A DNA stretch of 64,000 nucleotides from an uncultured Alphaproteobacteria bacterium (lineage in GTDB: Bacteria; Pseudomonadota; Alphaproteobacteria; Rs-D84). The stretch covers positions 74,862 through 138,861 of the forward strand of contig CALXMN010000003.1 in NCBI GenBank assembly GCA_944389495.1, in the 5' to 3' direction. The position numbers and the translations under genes are program-made. Shown one piece after another: positions 34,144-43,852 of this stretch (positions are counted from its first letter, which is position 1; each line of letters starts with the position of its first letter). Below the pieces are notes generated by a model. That model did no database searches and was not told where the DNA came from. It was given only the letters and a program-made list of their open reading frames with translations.

Positions 34144-35886
34144 ATGTTATTTGGTAAAAAATCAGGAATAAAAAATCATAACCGCGAACGTTATGACCGT
34201 ATACGCCGTCTGATGTGGATAAAGTGTGAATCCTGTGGACGTCTGGTGTACTATAAAGACTATAAAACAAATCATTATATTTGTCCGCGCTGTGGTCGTG
34301 CATTTATTATGACCCCGAAACAGCGATTTGACCTGCTGTTTGATAACAATGCGTGGGAACGGTTGACATTGCCAATTGTATCGGACGATCCGTTGGACTT
34401 TGTCGATCGCAAGGCATACAAGGATCGTCTGGCCGAGGCACGTCTTGAAACCGGGTATAACGACGCAATAACAACGGCCGATGGCGTAATTGGGGGCATT
34501 CCAACGACAATATGTGTTTTAAATGGCGATTTTATGTTGGGCTCTATGGGGCGTGCGGCGGGCGACGGTATTGTTGCCAGTATGGAACACGCGCTTGAAA
34601 AAAAACAGCCGTTTATTATGGTTACCTGCAGTGGTGGCGCCCGTATGCAGGAAAACATCCTTTCGTTAATGCAAATGGCGCGTACAACGGTTGCCGTAAA
34701 CAAATTGCACGCGAATGGTATACCGTACATAGTTCTGTTAACAGATCCAACATTTGGCGGTGTTACGGCGTCTTTTGCAATGTTGGGCGACATTCATATT
34801 GCAGAAAAGGGCGCACGCATTGGTTTTGCGGGGCGTCGTGTAATCGAACAAAACATTCGTGAAAAATTACCGGCCGATTTTCAAACGGCGGAATATCTGT
34901 ATACACACGGTATGGTCGATATGGTTGTGCCACGCACAGAATTAAAGGCGAAACTTGAAAAAATTCTTGCGGTATTAACCAAACAGCCGCATATCCCACA
35001 TCCGATTACTATTGCAACCCCAACGCCGGATACAAAAAAGATTCGTGGTATGGGCGAAAACGATGCATATGATAAAGTCTTGTTGGCCCGCAATGAAAAT
35101 CGTCCACATTTCTTGGACTATATAAATGGCATAGTAGAAGATTGGACGTACTTGGCCGGCGACAGATTGTTCGGCGAAGATCCTGCAATGTGCGGTGGTA
35201 TTGGATATTGGCGCGACACACCGGCCGTTATTATTGGCCAGGAAAAAGGTCGCACGATTGAAACCCGCCAATTTCATCGCTTTGGAATGCCCAATCCCGA
35301 AGGGTATCGCAAAGCACAACGTTTAATGCGATTGGCCGAAAAATTTAAATTACCCGTCATTTCATTGTTTGACACGGCGGGCGCTTTTGCAGGCAGTGCA
35401 GCCGAAGAGCGGGGCCAGTCCCAGGCCGTTGCGTCATCTATTGCGACGGGGCTTTCTATAAAAACGCCATATATTGCCGTTAATGTGGGCGAAGGCGGCA
35501 GTGGTGGCGCAATTGCAATCGGCACGGGCGACCGTGTGTTAATGCTGGAAAATACGATTTATTCGGTAATTGCGCCAGAATCCTGTGCCAGTATTTTGTG
35601 GAAAGATAATAAATACAAGGCCACGGCTGCCGCGGCAATGAAATTGACCGCGCGTGATATGGCGGATTTGAATATCGTCGACAAAATTGTTACAGAACCG
35701 TCTGGTGGCGCACATACGGATTGGCAAACAACAATGGAAATGTTGGCAAGTGCGGTATCCGAACAAATTGCGGATTTACAAAAAATTCCAACAGACGAAC
35801 TGCCAACGCGTCGCGCGGAAAAGTTTTTGGCAATGACGCGTGATGTGGAAATTTACGCACCCGCACACGACGCCGAAGATAAATAA
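34144..35886 (+). CDS. accDA: Fused acetyl-CoA carboxylase carboxyltransferase (AccD-AccA)
   Basis: 580 residues joining the beta and alpha subunits. AccD part (about 1-275): zinc ribbon Cys28-x2-Cys31...Cys47-x2-Cys50, then TCSGGARMQENILSLMQMARTT. AccA part (about 300-580): RTIETRQFHRFGMPNPEGYRK, SLFDTAGAFAGSAAEERGQ and NVGEGGSGGAIAIG. It transfers CO2 from carboxybiotin to acetyl-CoA in the first step of fatty-acid synthesis. Most proteobacteria keep accA and accD apart; the single chain here has no internal stop and no obvious linker. It is co-transcribed with the HU-like gene and ends at a terminator. Confidence 0.93.
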   Translation: MLFGKKSGIKNHNRERYDRIRRLMWIKCESCGRLVYYKDYKTNHYICPRCGRAFIMTPKQRFDLLFDNNAWERLTLPIVSDDPLDFVDRKAYKDRLAEARLETGYNDAITTADGVIGGIPTTICVLNGDFMLGSMGRAAGDGIVASMEHALEKKQPFIMVTCSGGARMQENILSLMQMARTTVAVNKLHANGIPYIVLLTDPTFGGVTASFAMLGDIHIAEKGARIGFAGRRVIEQNIREKLPADFQTAEYLYTHGMVDMVVPRTELKAKLEKILAVLTKQPHIPHPITIATPTPDTKKIRGMGENDAYDKVLLARNENRPHFLDYINGIVEDWTYLAGDRLFGEDPAMCGGIGYWRDTPAVIIGQEKGRTIETRQFHRFGMPNPEGYRKAQRLMRLAEKFKLPVISLFDTAGAFAGSAAEERGQSQAVASSIATGLSIKTPYIAVNVGEGGSGGAIAIGTGDRVLMLENTIYSVIAPESCASILWKDNKYKATAAAAMKLTARDMADLNIVDKIVTEPSGGAHTDWQTTMEMLASAVSEQIADLQKIPTDELPTRRAEKFLAMTRDVEIYAPAHDAEDK

Positions 35887-35912
35887 AAAACGGGGTTTTC
35901 CCCGTTTTTTTA
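35884..35912 (+). terminator. Intrinsic terminator after accDA
   Basis: AAAAAACGGGG/CCCCGTTTTTT stem-loop; also serves the convergent gene at 35913. Confidence 0.85.
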
Positions 35913-36104
35913 TTACTTTTGTTCCGGTGGCGTCCCAACAACCAGTTTCCCGGCCTGGCCGGATTTTAACCATTCTAATACCGCGACACGTGAATCTATA
36001 ACTTTTTGTTCTTCTGCATTTTCAACGGTAATTTCACGCAGTGCTTCAATTGCTTCGTCAACTTTCTGTACGAATTTATCGGTCAAGACCCTTCTTTTAT
36101 CCAT
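35913..36104 (-). CDS. Small helical protein, 63 aa, unknown
   Basis: Charged, mostly helical (DEAIEALREITVENAEEQKVIDSRV), no signal or membrane segment. AGGGAGG seven bases before the ATG is a strong ribosome-binding site, which supports it as a real gene. It is 20 bases downstream of the 136-residue gene and may share its transcript. Confidence 0.6.
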   Translation of the reverse strand: MDKRRVLTDKFVQKVDEAIEALREITVENAEEQKVIDSRVAVLEWLKSGQAGKLVVGTPPEQK

Positions 36105-36124
36105 ACTATCCTCCCTTTTTATTA

Positions 36125-36535
36125 TTAACGTAATCTTTGAATAAATCTGTTATATAACGCACCAGATTGTAAAATTGGCATAACCGGCATACGTTTTTTT
36201 ATACGTTTATTATGTTTTATGGTTCTTACTTGTGACAAAGATGACTGATGGTATGTGATTTCCCCATCGTCGCCGTCATATTCTTTTAACTCATCAATGT
36301 TTACTTCATAATATTGACCGTCTTCATCCTGATATATAACTGTTTTTGCGTCTGCTGGAACTTCTATTACACCACGGTCATCAATATCATCAACATTTTT
36401 TATCATATTTAATGTAATATCGCTTTGTTTTGAAAATGTGTAACCATTAGAAATTGATTTCCGATTTATCTCATAATTTATTGGCTTGAGCCCCAAATAA
36501 AACCTGTAGTTTCTTATATTTGCTGTATTTGCCAT
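36125..36535 (-). CDS. Unknown protein, 136 aa
   Basis: Begins MANTANIRNYRFYLGLKP, with an acidic middle (VIYQDEDGQYYEVNIDELKEYDGDDG) and a basic C-terminus (KHNKRIKKRMP). No signal peptide and no known family. It is preceded by a strong promoter and a terminator-like hairpin (see leader entry), as at other accessory genes here. Confidence 0.6.
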   Translation of the reverse strand: MANTANIRNYRFYLGLKPINYEINRKSISNGYTFSKQSDITLNMIKNVDDIDDRGVIEVPADAKTVIYQDEDGQYYEVNIDELKEYDGDDGEITYHQSSLSQVRTIKHNKRIKKRMPVMPILQSGALYNRFIQRLR

Positions 36536-36544
36536 TTATAACCT

Positions 36545-36677
36545 TCATAAAAAAAATAGGGCGCAAAAACCGCCCCACAATTATGCTATTATTACCAAGT
36601 GTAAAGCAAAATGTGTCAACATTTACTTCCCCTTGAATTATTAATTTAATTGTACAACACAAATAACAATTTGTCAA
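36545..36677 (-). promoter_or_regulatory. Promoter with hairpin/U-tract leader
   Basis: Minus strand: TTGACA (36672-36677), 17 bases, TACAAT (36649-36654); after about 70 bases, GGGCG/CGCCC (36558-36576) followed by a run of eight T, then the GAAGG site of the gene at 36125-36535. Confidence 0.6.
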
Positions 36678-36705
36678 GACTTGTTTTTTATATGATTAAT
36701 ATAAT

Positions 36706-36738
36706 AAAAAAATCGCCCGTTGGGGCGATTTTTTTGTC
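36706..36738 (-). terminator. Second terminator after the structured RNA
   Basis: ATCGCCC/GGGCGAT-type stem with A- and T-runs on both sides. Confidence 0.75.
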
Positions 36739-36781
36739 CTGGTTGTATTTGTGCTTGTTACAGAGGAGATGCACACAGAAC

Positions 36782-37004
36782 AAAAAACGACCACGTAAGA
36801 ACAGGTGGTCGGGGTGTTAGTAAAATCATAAGAAACAAATGACCCGTTGGTGTTCCGGTTACCCGTGTTATATTCCCAACGCACCCCGACATTTTCCGGG
36901 GATATAACGATGCAGTTGCACCATTACATCAGATAACAATGCATTGCTGCATCGGTTTCTTATGGGGTTTACTACGCCCCGCCATCCATATCCCTATGGA
37001 TTCA
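36782..37004 (-). ncRNA. Candidate structured non-coding RNA (about 220 nt)
   Basis: Minus-strand transcript from a TTGCTT/TATAAT promoter (37011-37038, spacing 16). Pairings I can see: ATCCATA/TATGGAT at the 5' end; a long-range 10-bp CATAAGAAAC/GTTTCTTATG (about 36826 and 36955); CGATGCAG/CTGCATCG; GTTATAT/ATATAAC around a CCCCG/CGGGG hairpin; and CGGGGTG/CACCCCG (about 36810 and 36884), which would cross the others as a pseudoknot. It ends in CGACCAC/GTGGTCG followed by six T (36782-36811), an intrinsic terminator. No protein-coding frame is convincing. I do not match it to RNase P, SRP, 6S or a known riboswitch. Confidence 0.62.
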
Positions 37005-37010
37005 ATGTGA

Positions 37011-37038
37011 ATTATATCATTTCGCATTCAAAAAGCAA
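37011..37038 (-). promoter_or_regulatory. Promoter of the structured RNA
   Basis: TTGCTT (37033-37038) and TATAAT (37011-37016) on the minus strand, 16 bases apart. Confidence 0.65.
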
Positions 37039-37113
37039 TGGGAATGTATTCTTGCGCGATTTCGGACTTGCATTTAAAATTTGATTTCTGTATAATACCC
37101 CACGCAACCACAC

Positions 37114-37202
37114 GGAGCGTTGGCAGAGTGGTAATGCAGCGGATTGCTAATCCGTGACCGTGTTACAGCGGTCCATAGGTTCGAGTCCTATACGCTCCGC
37201 CA
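37114..37202 (+). tRNA. tRNA-Ser(GCT)
   Basis: Class II tRNA: acceptor GGAGCGT/ACGCTCC, anticodon stem CGGAT/ATCCG with loop TGCTA context (anticodon GCT), variable arm, T-arm TAGG/CCTA with TTCGAGT, encoded CCA. A terminator (TCCCAC/GTGGGA plus T-run) follows at 37207-37233. Confidence 0.94.
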
Positions 37203-37230
37203 GGAAATTTCCCACTGTATGTGGGATTTT

Positions 37231-37578
37231 TTATATTTCTGGCTGGTACATACGTTTTATTTGCGCAAAATATTTAATGTTGGCATCATACAATCGTTCA
37301 TATCGTGCAGATTTACGTGCTTTATAACTGGCCAATTTTTGTTTGTAAAATTTCTGCGCCATATCATACGATGTAAATTCACGTGATAACGTGTCAAACT
37401 TTTCATCCATTATCAGATTTCCACGTGTCCCCAGCACAGGAATACGATAAAATACAGTAATTATAACCTGGCCGGATGGGTGTTTTGAAATCTGGTTACG
37501 TGGAATAAAAACTAAATAGTTTTCAGTTGCCAAACGGAATGACATTGTTGGTTTGCAATCATTTGAACGCAATGACAT
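37231..37578 (-). CDS. Unknown basic protein, 115 aa
   Basis: Starts MSLRSNDCKPTMSFRLATENYLVF; the C-terminal third is Lys/Arg/Tyr-rich and helical (KLASYKARKSARYERLYDANI). AAAGGA before the ATG supports the start. No family or signal recognised. It converges on tRNA-Ser. Confidence 0.55.
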   Translation of the reverse strand: MSLRSNDCKPTMSFRLATENYLVFIPRNQISKHPSGQVIITVFYRIPVLGTRGNLIMDEKFDTLSREFTSYDMAQKFYKQKLASYKARKSARYERLYDANIKYFAQIKRMYQPEI

Positions 37579-37798
37579 TATGTTTCCTTTATCTGTCTGT
37601 CAGATTACAAAATTACATATAAAAATCCATAAAAAATACCAGTTGCAAATTCGCGTGATATAATATACCATATTTGACATGAAAAAGTTTTTGTCTTGTT
37701 ACTGTTGCAGATAATTTTCTTTGCCACGGCAAACGTTTCTGTTTGCAAAAAATCAATCGTTTTAATAATATTTCGAACATTACAAAAAGGATGCGCAT

Positions 37799-39217
37799 AT
37801 GACAATCAGATTATTTAATACTATGACCCGCAGAATCGAAGAATTCAAACCATTGGTCCCCGGCAAAATGGGGTTCTATTCTTGCGGTCCAACGGTTTAC
37901 TGGGACCAGCACATTGGCAATATGCGCAGTTTTGTTAACAGTGATATTTTAAAGCGTATGTTTATTGAAAACGGATATGACGTTCGGCACGTTATGAATA
38001 TTACCGATGTGGGGCATTTGACCAGTGACGAAGATACCGGTGAAGACAAAATGGAAAAGGGCGCCGCCCGCGAAAAGATGTCTGTATGGGATATTGCACA
38101 AAAGTATATAGATTCTTTTTTGCGTGACATTGATTCATTAAATATTATTCGCCCAACGGTTATGCCGCGTGCAACCGACAATATTCCCGAACAAATTGCC
38201 CAGGTAAAACAACTGGAAGAACTTGGCTTTACCTATGAAATTCCGGGCGACGGTATTTATTATGATACCAGTAAATTCCCAGATTACGGTGCACTGGGCG
38301 GCCAGAACTTGTCCGAATTGCGGGGCGGGGCGCGTATTGATGACAGCGGCAAAAAAAATCCAACTGATTTCGCATTGTGGAAATTTTCGCCAACGGATAA
38401 AAAACGCGCAATGGAATGGGACAGTCCCTGGGGCGTTGGTTTCCCGGGGTGGCACATAGAGTGCAGCGCAATGAGTATGAAATACCTGGGAAAGCATTTT
38501 GATATTCACGTTGGCGGCCAAGAACACATCAAAGTTCACCATACCGATGAAATCGCACAAAGTGAACCAATCGTGGGCAAGCCTTGGGTTAATTATTGGG
38601 TGCATTATGAGTGGCTGTTGTCAAAAGACGGCAAAATGTCTAAATCGTCGGGCGATTTCTTAACCGTCCAAGATTTAATAGAACGCGGCTATGACCCAAT
38701 GGCATATCGATATATGTTGTTGATGGGGCATTATCGTCAACCACTGGATTTTTCATTCGAGGCACTTGATGCGGCCGCGAACGGTTACAAATCAATGGTT
38801 CGCAAAGTGGCGGAATTTGCCAAAGACAAAGACGGCACCCCCATTGATAAAAATATGTTTAACGCGTGGCACGATAAAATGTTGTCCACAATATCCGACA
38901 ATATGAAAACCGCGGAAACGTTGGTTGTTGTGCACGAACTGATCAAGGATGCAAATGTTAATGCATCGACCAAATTCGCACTGTTTGAATTTATTGATCG
39001 CCTGTTGGGACTGCAGTTTATTGACCGTGCAAAAAAGTTAACCGATGCAGAATCAGAAACCGCGCCGGCGGAAATAGTTGCATTGGCGGATGCGCGTACC
39101 GCGGCCAAGGCGGCCCGCGATTGGGCACGTGCCGACGAATTACGCGCACAAATTGACGCCGCCGGTTGGACGGTTGTTGATACGCGCGACGGTGCCAAAT
39201 TAGTAAAAAAAATATAA
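37799..39217 (+). CDS. cysS: Cysteinyl-tRNA synthetase
   Basis: 472 residues, class I synthetase. FYSCGPTVYWDQHIGNMRS carries the HIGH-like HIGN and the first zinc Cys; the middle has GFPGWHIECSAMSMKYLG and IHVGGQEHIKVHHTDEIAQ (other zinc ligands); KMSKS is in LLSKDGKMSKSSGDFL (about 276). The DALR-type anticodon domain completes the C-terminus. GGATGCG sits just upstream of the ATG. A hairpin GCAAAC/GTTTGC in the leader (about 37728-37745) is of unknown use. Confidence 0.95.
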   Translation: MTIRLFNTMTRRIEEFKPLVPGKMGFYSCGPTVYWDQHIGNMRSFVNSDILKRMFIENGYDVRHVMNITDVGHLTSDEDTGEDKMEKGAAREKMSVWDIAQKYIDSFLRDIDSLNIIRPTVMPRATDNIPEQIAQVKQLEELGFTYEIPGDGIYYDTSKFPDYGALGGQNLSELRGGARIDDSGKKNPTDFALWKFSPTDKKRAMEWDSPWGVGFPGWHIECSAMSMKYLGKHFDIHVGGQEHIKVHHTDEIAQSEPIVGKPWVNYWVHYEWLLSKDGKMSKSSGDFLTVQDLIERGYDPMAYRYMLLMGHYRQPLDFSFEALDAAANGYKSMVRKVAEFAKDKDGTPIDKNMFNAWHDKMLSTISDNMKTAETLVVVHELIKDANVNASTKFALFEFIDRLLGLQFIDRAKKLTDAESETAPAEIVALADARTAAKAARDWARADELRAQIDAAGWTVVDTRDGAKLVKKI

Positions 39218-39240
39218 GACGGTCCCAATTAAAACGACAC

Positions 39241-39274
39241 ACCCGGGAATTTTATCCCGGGATTTAATTTTTAT
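39241..39274 (+). terminator. Terminator after cysS
   Basis: CCCGGGA/TCCCGGG stem followed by a T-rich run. Confidence 0.8.
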
Positions 39275-39281
39275 GTAAAAA

Positions 39282-39316
39282 TGGCTTGAATTTAGGGACA
39301 TTTTAGTGTATATTGC
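39282..39316 (+). promoter_or_regulatory. trcR-rpoD promoter
   Basis: TTGAAT, 17 bases, TATATT, upstream of the TrcR gene. Confidence 0.55.
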
Positions 39317-39341
39317 ACCCCAGTAACAAGAGGAACGTTCT

Positions 39342-39872
39342 ATGAATTACCCATATATGCCAAAGTCCACTGCGTTGTGGCTGATTGAAAACACGTCACT
39401 GACGTTCGAACAAATCGCGGATTTTTGCGGTCTGCACGAGTTAGAGGTAAAAAATATCGCCGACGCAGAAACCACCAAGGTCCAGGGTTTAAACCCGATT
39501 TTGAACGGCCAATTAACGCGCGAAGACATTGCGCGGTGCGAAGCGGACCCAACCGCACGTTTAAATCTGCGTGAAGAAATCGTAATCGCCCAACAGGCCC
39601 AGAACAAACGCGGCGTTGGTTATACACCCAAACTGCATCGTCAAAATCGTCTGGGGGGTATTTTATGGATTTTAAAAAATTATCCCGAATTATCCGATGG
39701 CCAGATTGCGCGCCTTATGCGCAGCACAAATCCGACGGTTGCATCGGTTCGTAATAAAACACATAAATCTTATTCCGCGATACAAATTCAAAGCCCAATT
39801 GTTTTGGGGCTGGTGTCGGAATCCGCATTGCACGACGCGGTCGCCAAGGCAAAAAAGCAAAACAATAAATAA
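39342..39872 (+). CDS. trcR: Cell-cycle transcriptional regulator TrcR (DUF1013)
   Basis: 176 residues, diagnostic for alphaproteobacteria. MPKSTALWLIENTSLTFEQIADFCGLHELEV is the family's N-terminal helix-turn-helix; LTREDIARCEADP and GGILWILKNYPELSDGQIARLM...TNPTVASVRNKTH form the second DNA-binding half. The family acts in cell-cycle-linked transcription. It is followed after 29 bases by rpoD, so the two may be co-expressed. Confidence 0.92.
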   Translation: MNYPYMPKSTALWLIENTSLTFEQIADFCGLHELEVKNIADAETTKVQGLNPILNGQLTREDIARCEADPTARLNLREEIVIAQQAQNKRGVGYTPKLHRQNRLGGILWILKNYPELSDGQIARLMRSTNPTVASVRNKTHKSYSAIQIQSPIVLGLVSESALHDAVAKAKKQNNK

Positions 39873-39901
39873 AATCACCTATACACGATAAGGGCTTGTT
39901 T

Positions 39902-41983
39902 ATGGCTAAGAAATTGGACGAAGCAACCAAGTTACTGATTGATTCATTGCCGGAAAATCTGCAAAAATTGGCCACCAACGCGGTGGACGTCGGATATTTG
40001 TCAAAAATAGATTTTGATGCCGCAACCGAGGCTGACGAAGTCCCCACCGACGAACAAGACGAAGTTCTTGATTTCTTTCAGCAAGATTTAGGTCTGGAAA
40101 TTCTTGAAACAGACAGTTTTGCCAAGGGAATGGACAAATATTATGACGACGATTCTGACGAGCCACTTGATAAAACTCGTAACCTGTTAAACGCCGACGC
40201 AGAACAAGTCGATGTTAACGATGATGATTACGAGCACTATGCCAAACAATTGGAACGCAGCCAAACGGGTAATTTGGTTCTTGGGGTCCAGGATTCTGTT
40301 CAATCATATTTAAAACAAATCGGCACCGTACAATTATTAACCGCCGCCGGCGAGGTTGCAATTGCCCAACGTATCGAGGCCGCATCCCGCCTTATGGTAT
40401 ATGGCCTGTGCGAAAGTCCTATGACAATCCAGGCGATGTTGGATTGGTACCAGCAGTTGTTAAACGATGATATTCGTTTGCGCTATATCGTCAACCTAGA
40501 GGTTATGTATTCCAGTGATTCCGAACAAAAATCTTTGGCCGCTTTGTCGGAAACGCTTAAGTCCAAGGGGGTTGAACACGTTGACGAATTGGATGACGAA
40601 GATTTGGATGATTTGGAAGAATCCGCAATGTCCGATGATGACGAAGAAGATGATGATGACGATGATGAAGACGGCATCAAAAAAGAGGATACACCACGTG
40701 GTACATCCGGGGTGCCAATTCCGGTAATGGAAGAGGCATTAATGCCAATGGTAATGGATTTATTTGGCAAAATTAAACGCATCTTTAACAATATGCAAAA
40801 ATTACAGGCAAAACGCCTGGAAAACCTGGAATGTTCATCCAAACCGGACGATGCATTGGAAAAGAAATACACCAAAATGCGCCTGGAATTGTTTGAACAC
40901 GTCAGCAAGATTCGCCTTAACGACGACCGCATTGCAGAAATTTTGGAACAGTTAACCAAACGCGATCAATTGTTAATGGGGCTCGAAGGTAAATTACTGC
41001 GTCTTGCGATGGCAAACAAGGTTAAACGCGAAGATTTCTTGGCCGAATATACGGGTAACGAAATCAATCGCAACTGGGTTAAAAAATTAATGCGCAGCAA
41101 AAACCCAACCTGGGCCAATTTTGCAAAAAAACACGAAAAAGATATTTTAAAAATTCAAGACGATATTACCGCCATCGCGGTTGAAACCGGTCAACCAACA
41201 TCTGAATACAAAAAGGTTGTCGAACTGGTTCGACGTGGCCAGGCCGAGGCCGCCCGTGCAAAACGCGAAATGATCGAGGCCAACCTGCGTCTTGTTATTA
41301 AATTTGCAAAAAAATCCAGCAACCGCGGTCTGGGATTGGATTTTTCAGACTTGGTCCAAGATGGGAACATTGGATTGATGAAGGCGGTGGACAAATTCGA
41401 CTATCGTTTGGGTAATAAATTTTCAACATATGCCACCAATTGGATACAGCAGGGTATTTCGCGCAGCATCGCCGACCAGGCGCGAACAATTCGCATACCT
41501 GTGCATATGATTGATAACATACACAAGATTCAACGTGCCACGCGCCAATTTATGCACAAATATGGTCGCCAGCCCACCCCCGAAGAATTATCCAAAATTA
41601 TTTATTTGCCCGTGGATAAAATACACAAGGCATTAAAAGTTAATTTAAAGCCAATTTCGCTTGAGGCACCCGTTGGCACCGAAGACGACAGCAGCCGTAT
41701 CGAAATCATCGCAGATGAAACAGCCAAGAATCCGTTCGTTTCGGCCGCGCAAAAGAATTTACGTAAAATCGTCACACAAATTCTTTCTGAACTGGATCCC
41801 AAAGAAGAAACTGTTTTGCGCCAACGCTTTGGAATGAGCACCAATAAAACCAGTACCCTGGAAGAGGTTGGTGAATACATCGGGGTCACACGTGAACGTA
41901 TTCGTCAAATAGAACAAAAGGCATTAAACAAACTGAAACACCCGACACGCGCACGTAAATTGCGCAGTTTTCTGGAAGAATAA
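39902..41983 (+). CDS. rpoD: RNA polymerase primary sigma factor RpoD
   Basis: 693 residues. Region 1.1 at the N-terminus, region 1.2 ([15 protein letters not shown]), a long acidic non-conserved insert ([13 protein letters not shown] near 245), region 2 ([20 protein letters not shown]...[11 protein letters not shown]), region 3 and region 4 (VLRQRFGM...[22 protein letters not shown]). The ATG at 39902 begins MAKKLDE; an earlier TTG two codons upstream is unlikely. A terminator lies at 41989-42016. Confidence 0.96.
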   Translation: MAKKLDEATKLLIDSLPENLQKLATNAVDVGYLSKIDFDAATEADEVPTDEQDEVLDFFQQDLGLEILETDSFAKGMDKYYDDDSDEPLDKTRNLLNADAEQVDVNDDDYEHYAKQLERSQTGNLVLGVQDSVQSYLKQIGTVQLLTAAGEVAIAQRIEAASRLMVYGLCESPMTIQAMLDWYQQLLNDDIRLRYIVNLEVMYSSDSEQKSLAALSETLKSKGVEHVDELDDEDLDDLEESAMSDDDEEDDDDDDEDGIKKEDTPRGTSGVPIPVMEEALMPMVMDLFGKIKRIFNNMQKLQAKRLENLECSSKPDDALEKKYTKMRLELFEHVSKIRLNDDRIAEILEQLTKRDQLLMGLEGKLLRLAMANKVKREDFLAEYTGNEINRNWVKKLMRSKNPTWANFAKKHEKDILKIQDDITAIAVETGQPTSEYKKVVELVRRGQAEAARAKREMIEANLRLVIKFAKKSSNRGLGLDFSDLVQDGNIGLMKAVDKFDYRLGNKFSTYATNWIQQGISRSIADQARTIRIPVHMIDNIHKIQRATRQFMHKYGRQPTPEELSKIIYLPVDKIHKALKVNLKPISLEAPVGTEDDSSRIEIIADETAKNPFVSAAQKNLRKIVTQILSELDPKEETVLRQRFGMSTNKTSTLEEVGEYIGVTRERIRQIEQKALNKLKHPTRARKLRSFLEE

Positions 41984-41988
41984 AAATA

Positions 41989-42016
41989 AAAAGCCCGCCA
42001 AATGGCGGGCTTTTTA
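41989..42016 (+). terminator. Terminator after rpoD
   Basis: AAAGCCCGCCA/TGGCGGGCTTT stem with T-run; overlaps the end of the convergent glycosyltransferase gene. Confidence 0.88.
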
Positions 42017-43105
42017 AAATACCGATTTATAAATATCGATGGTTTTTTCCAACATTTTTTTACGCGTATATCGCGATAAAAAGCGCGAATATCCAATTGC
42101 ACCCAATTTTGTGCGCAGTCCACGTTCCTCGATGACACGCAGCATTTGTTTTGCATATTCTTCGGTGTTTATTTCAAAATTTGGCCCCATTTCCACGAAC
42201 AATGCCGCATTATCAAACATTTCAACCATTGCGCGTTCATTCGTTGATATAATCGGCAGATTGTATGCCATTGCCTCGATACCGGCAAAAGAACAGGCCT
42301 CGGTCTGAGATGCGAACAGTGCACAATCCGCACGTTCATAACACGCACGAATTTGCTTTTCATCATTGACCAATCCCATATTAATAATTGGCAAATCTTT
42401 AATTTCTTGAAACGTTTGCTCGTCTTCTTTGGCGTGACCGCCCAATACATAAACCTCTATTTTATGTTTTTTTGCAACTTGGCGAATGGCGGGAATAATT
42501 TTTTTAAACCCTTTGTGTGGCGCCCATCCATTTGCAAATATAAATCTGAAAACATTATCCTTGGGGTGCGTTGTTGTTATTTTGGGTTTGTCGACACCAT
42601 TATAAATTACAGTATACGGTCGTCCACAGTTCCAATACTGCATATATTTTTTACCGTTATCCCCAACCAATATTATGTGATCCATATTAAAGTACGGATC
42701 CACCGGCACAAAACCGGGTGTTGTGTTTATCGCCGGCTGGCAATGTAAAACACCAATTGTCTTGCAGTAAACACGACTTTTAATAATATAGGCCAAATTT
42801 TCACATGACAAACAATCGCTTTTAATAATTATATTCTGCATAGTTTTTAATTTGGGTATCATATATGTGAAAACAGTTTCAAATAATGCCGCAATGGGAA
42901 ATTCCATTGGATGCCGAATTTGCAGTTCATTGCCGGCATCTGTGATTGTTATATCTGTATATTCAGGATGCCGATAAAACACGACGTTATACGTGTTTAT
43001 ATTATCCGGCATATTTTGGGCCAGAACGTTAAAGTATGTTGCAATACCACTTTGGTATCGTGCGTCGCGTGAATCCAATTCAATAACATTGATAATTTTT
43101 TTCAT
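42014..43105 (-). CDS. Family 4 glycosyltransferase
   Basis: 363 residues, GT-B fold. The N-domain has SGIATYFNVLAQ; the C-domain carries the GT4 signature FIFANGWAPHKGFKKI (about 188), YVLGGHAKEDEQ and the nucleotide-sugar-binding E-x7-E segment FASQTEACSFAGIEAMAYNLPIISTN. It probably adds sugars to a surface polysaccharide or LPS. It ends just before the rpoD terminator and starts 15 bases after the secreted-protein gene at 43121. Confidence 0.85.
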   Translation of the reverse strand: MKKIINVIELDSRDARYQSGIATYFNVLAQNMPDNINTYNVVFYRHPEYTDITITDAGNELQIRHPMEFPIAALFETVFTYMIPKLKTMQNIIIKSDCLSCENLAYIIKSRVYCKTIGVLHCQPAINTTPGFVPVDPYFNMDHIILVGDNGKKYMQYWNCGRPYTVIYNGVDKPKITTTHPKDNVFRFIFANGWAPHKGFKKIIPAIRQVAKKHKIEVYVLGGHAKEDEQTFQEIKDLPIINMGLVNDEKQIRACYERADCALFASQTEACSFAGIEAMAYNLPIISTNERAMVEMFDNAALFVEMGPNFEINTEEYAKQMLRVIEERGLRTKLGAIGYSRFLSRYTRKKMLEKTIDIYKSVF

Positions 43106-43120
43106 ATGGCAATCCTGTGG

Positions 43121-43828
43121 TTATTGAACATATGGGCAACCAGTTGGCAAAGTATATGTTCCGGCAGTGTCGGAATAACTTTTACCACTGGGGTCTGGAT
43201 AAATTTTGCAGTTTGAAATACCAATGCCTGTGTTTGCCACCCAACACCATCCACCGGAACAATTTGAAGACCAATAATTGTTTCCTGTATTGGTACTGCC
43301 GCCATTTGGGGTTCCAGAGTATGACGGACAACGTTCACAACAATTTGCAAAGACCGTATATGATGTATAACCACCGGCACCAAATTGACAGGCACCCGTA
43401 CCACTGGGCGAACGATAATATCCACTGTCGCATCCCGCAAAAGCATATGTGTATGCAGTTGCACCAGCCCATGCAGCAGTCCGATAGGTGCAACCTGTAC
43501 TGGATGACATTGAACCCGAAGAATCAAATGTGCATCCTGTAAAGAAATAGGAACTGGTGCAATATACGCCCGTGCCGTTGCAGTATGAATTTCCGTTGCA
43601 TTCTGAAATAACGTTATAACGGTCTGTATAATTACAACCGTATTTATTTATATAATTATCGGCCCAAGAGTTATTATAACTGGCATAGCCATTTATCGTT
43701 GTTGGTTTGCCCCATTCGGTATACAATGCGCCATTATACACGCCATCTGCGGCGGTGGATGTTCGGTTCCAAAATGCCCCCACAACAGTCAAGATATACC
43801 CCAAAGTATGAATCCAAACACGTTTCAT
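43121..43828 (-). CDS. Secreted Cys/Gly/Ser/Tyr-rich protein, 235 aa
   Basis: Signal peptide MKRVWIHTLGYILTVVGAFW, then a mature chain full of Gly, Ser, Tyr, Asn and about 18 Cys. The C-terminal CCERCPSYSGTPNGGST...GKSYSDTAGTY resembles the end of the protein at 21371-22060. GGGGGA four bases before the ATG selects 43828 over an ATG four codons upstream. It has the same kind of multi-hairpin leader as that gene. Likely an extracellular disulfide-rich protein; no enzymatic domain. Confidence 0.72.
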   Translation of the reverse strand: MKRVWIHTLGYILTVVGAFWNRTSTAADGVYNGALYTEWGKPTTINGYASYNNSWADNYINKYGCNYTDRYNVISECNGNSYCNGTGVYCTSSYFFTGCTFDSSGSMSSSTGCTYRTAAWAGATAYTYAFAGCDSGYYRSPSGTGACQFGAGGYTSYTVFANCCERCPSYSGTPNGGSTNTGNNYWSSNCSGGWCWVANTGIGISNCKIYPDPSGKSYSDTAGTYTLPTGCPYVQ

Positions 43829-43852
43829 CGTTTCCCCCATTTTGAAAAACGA

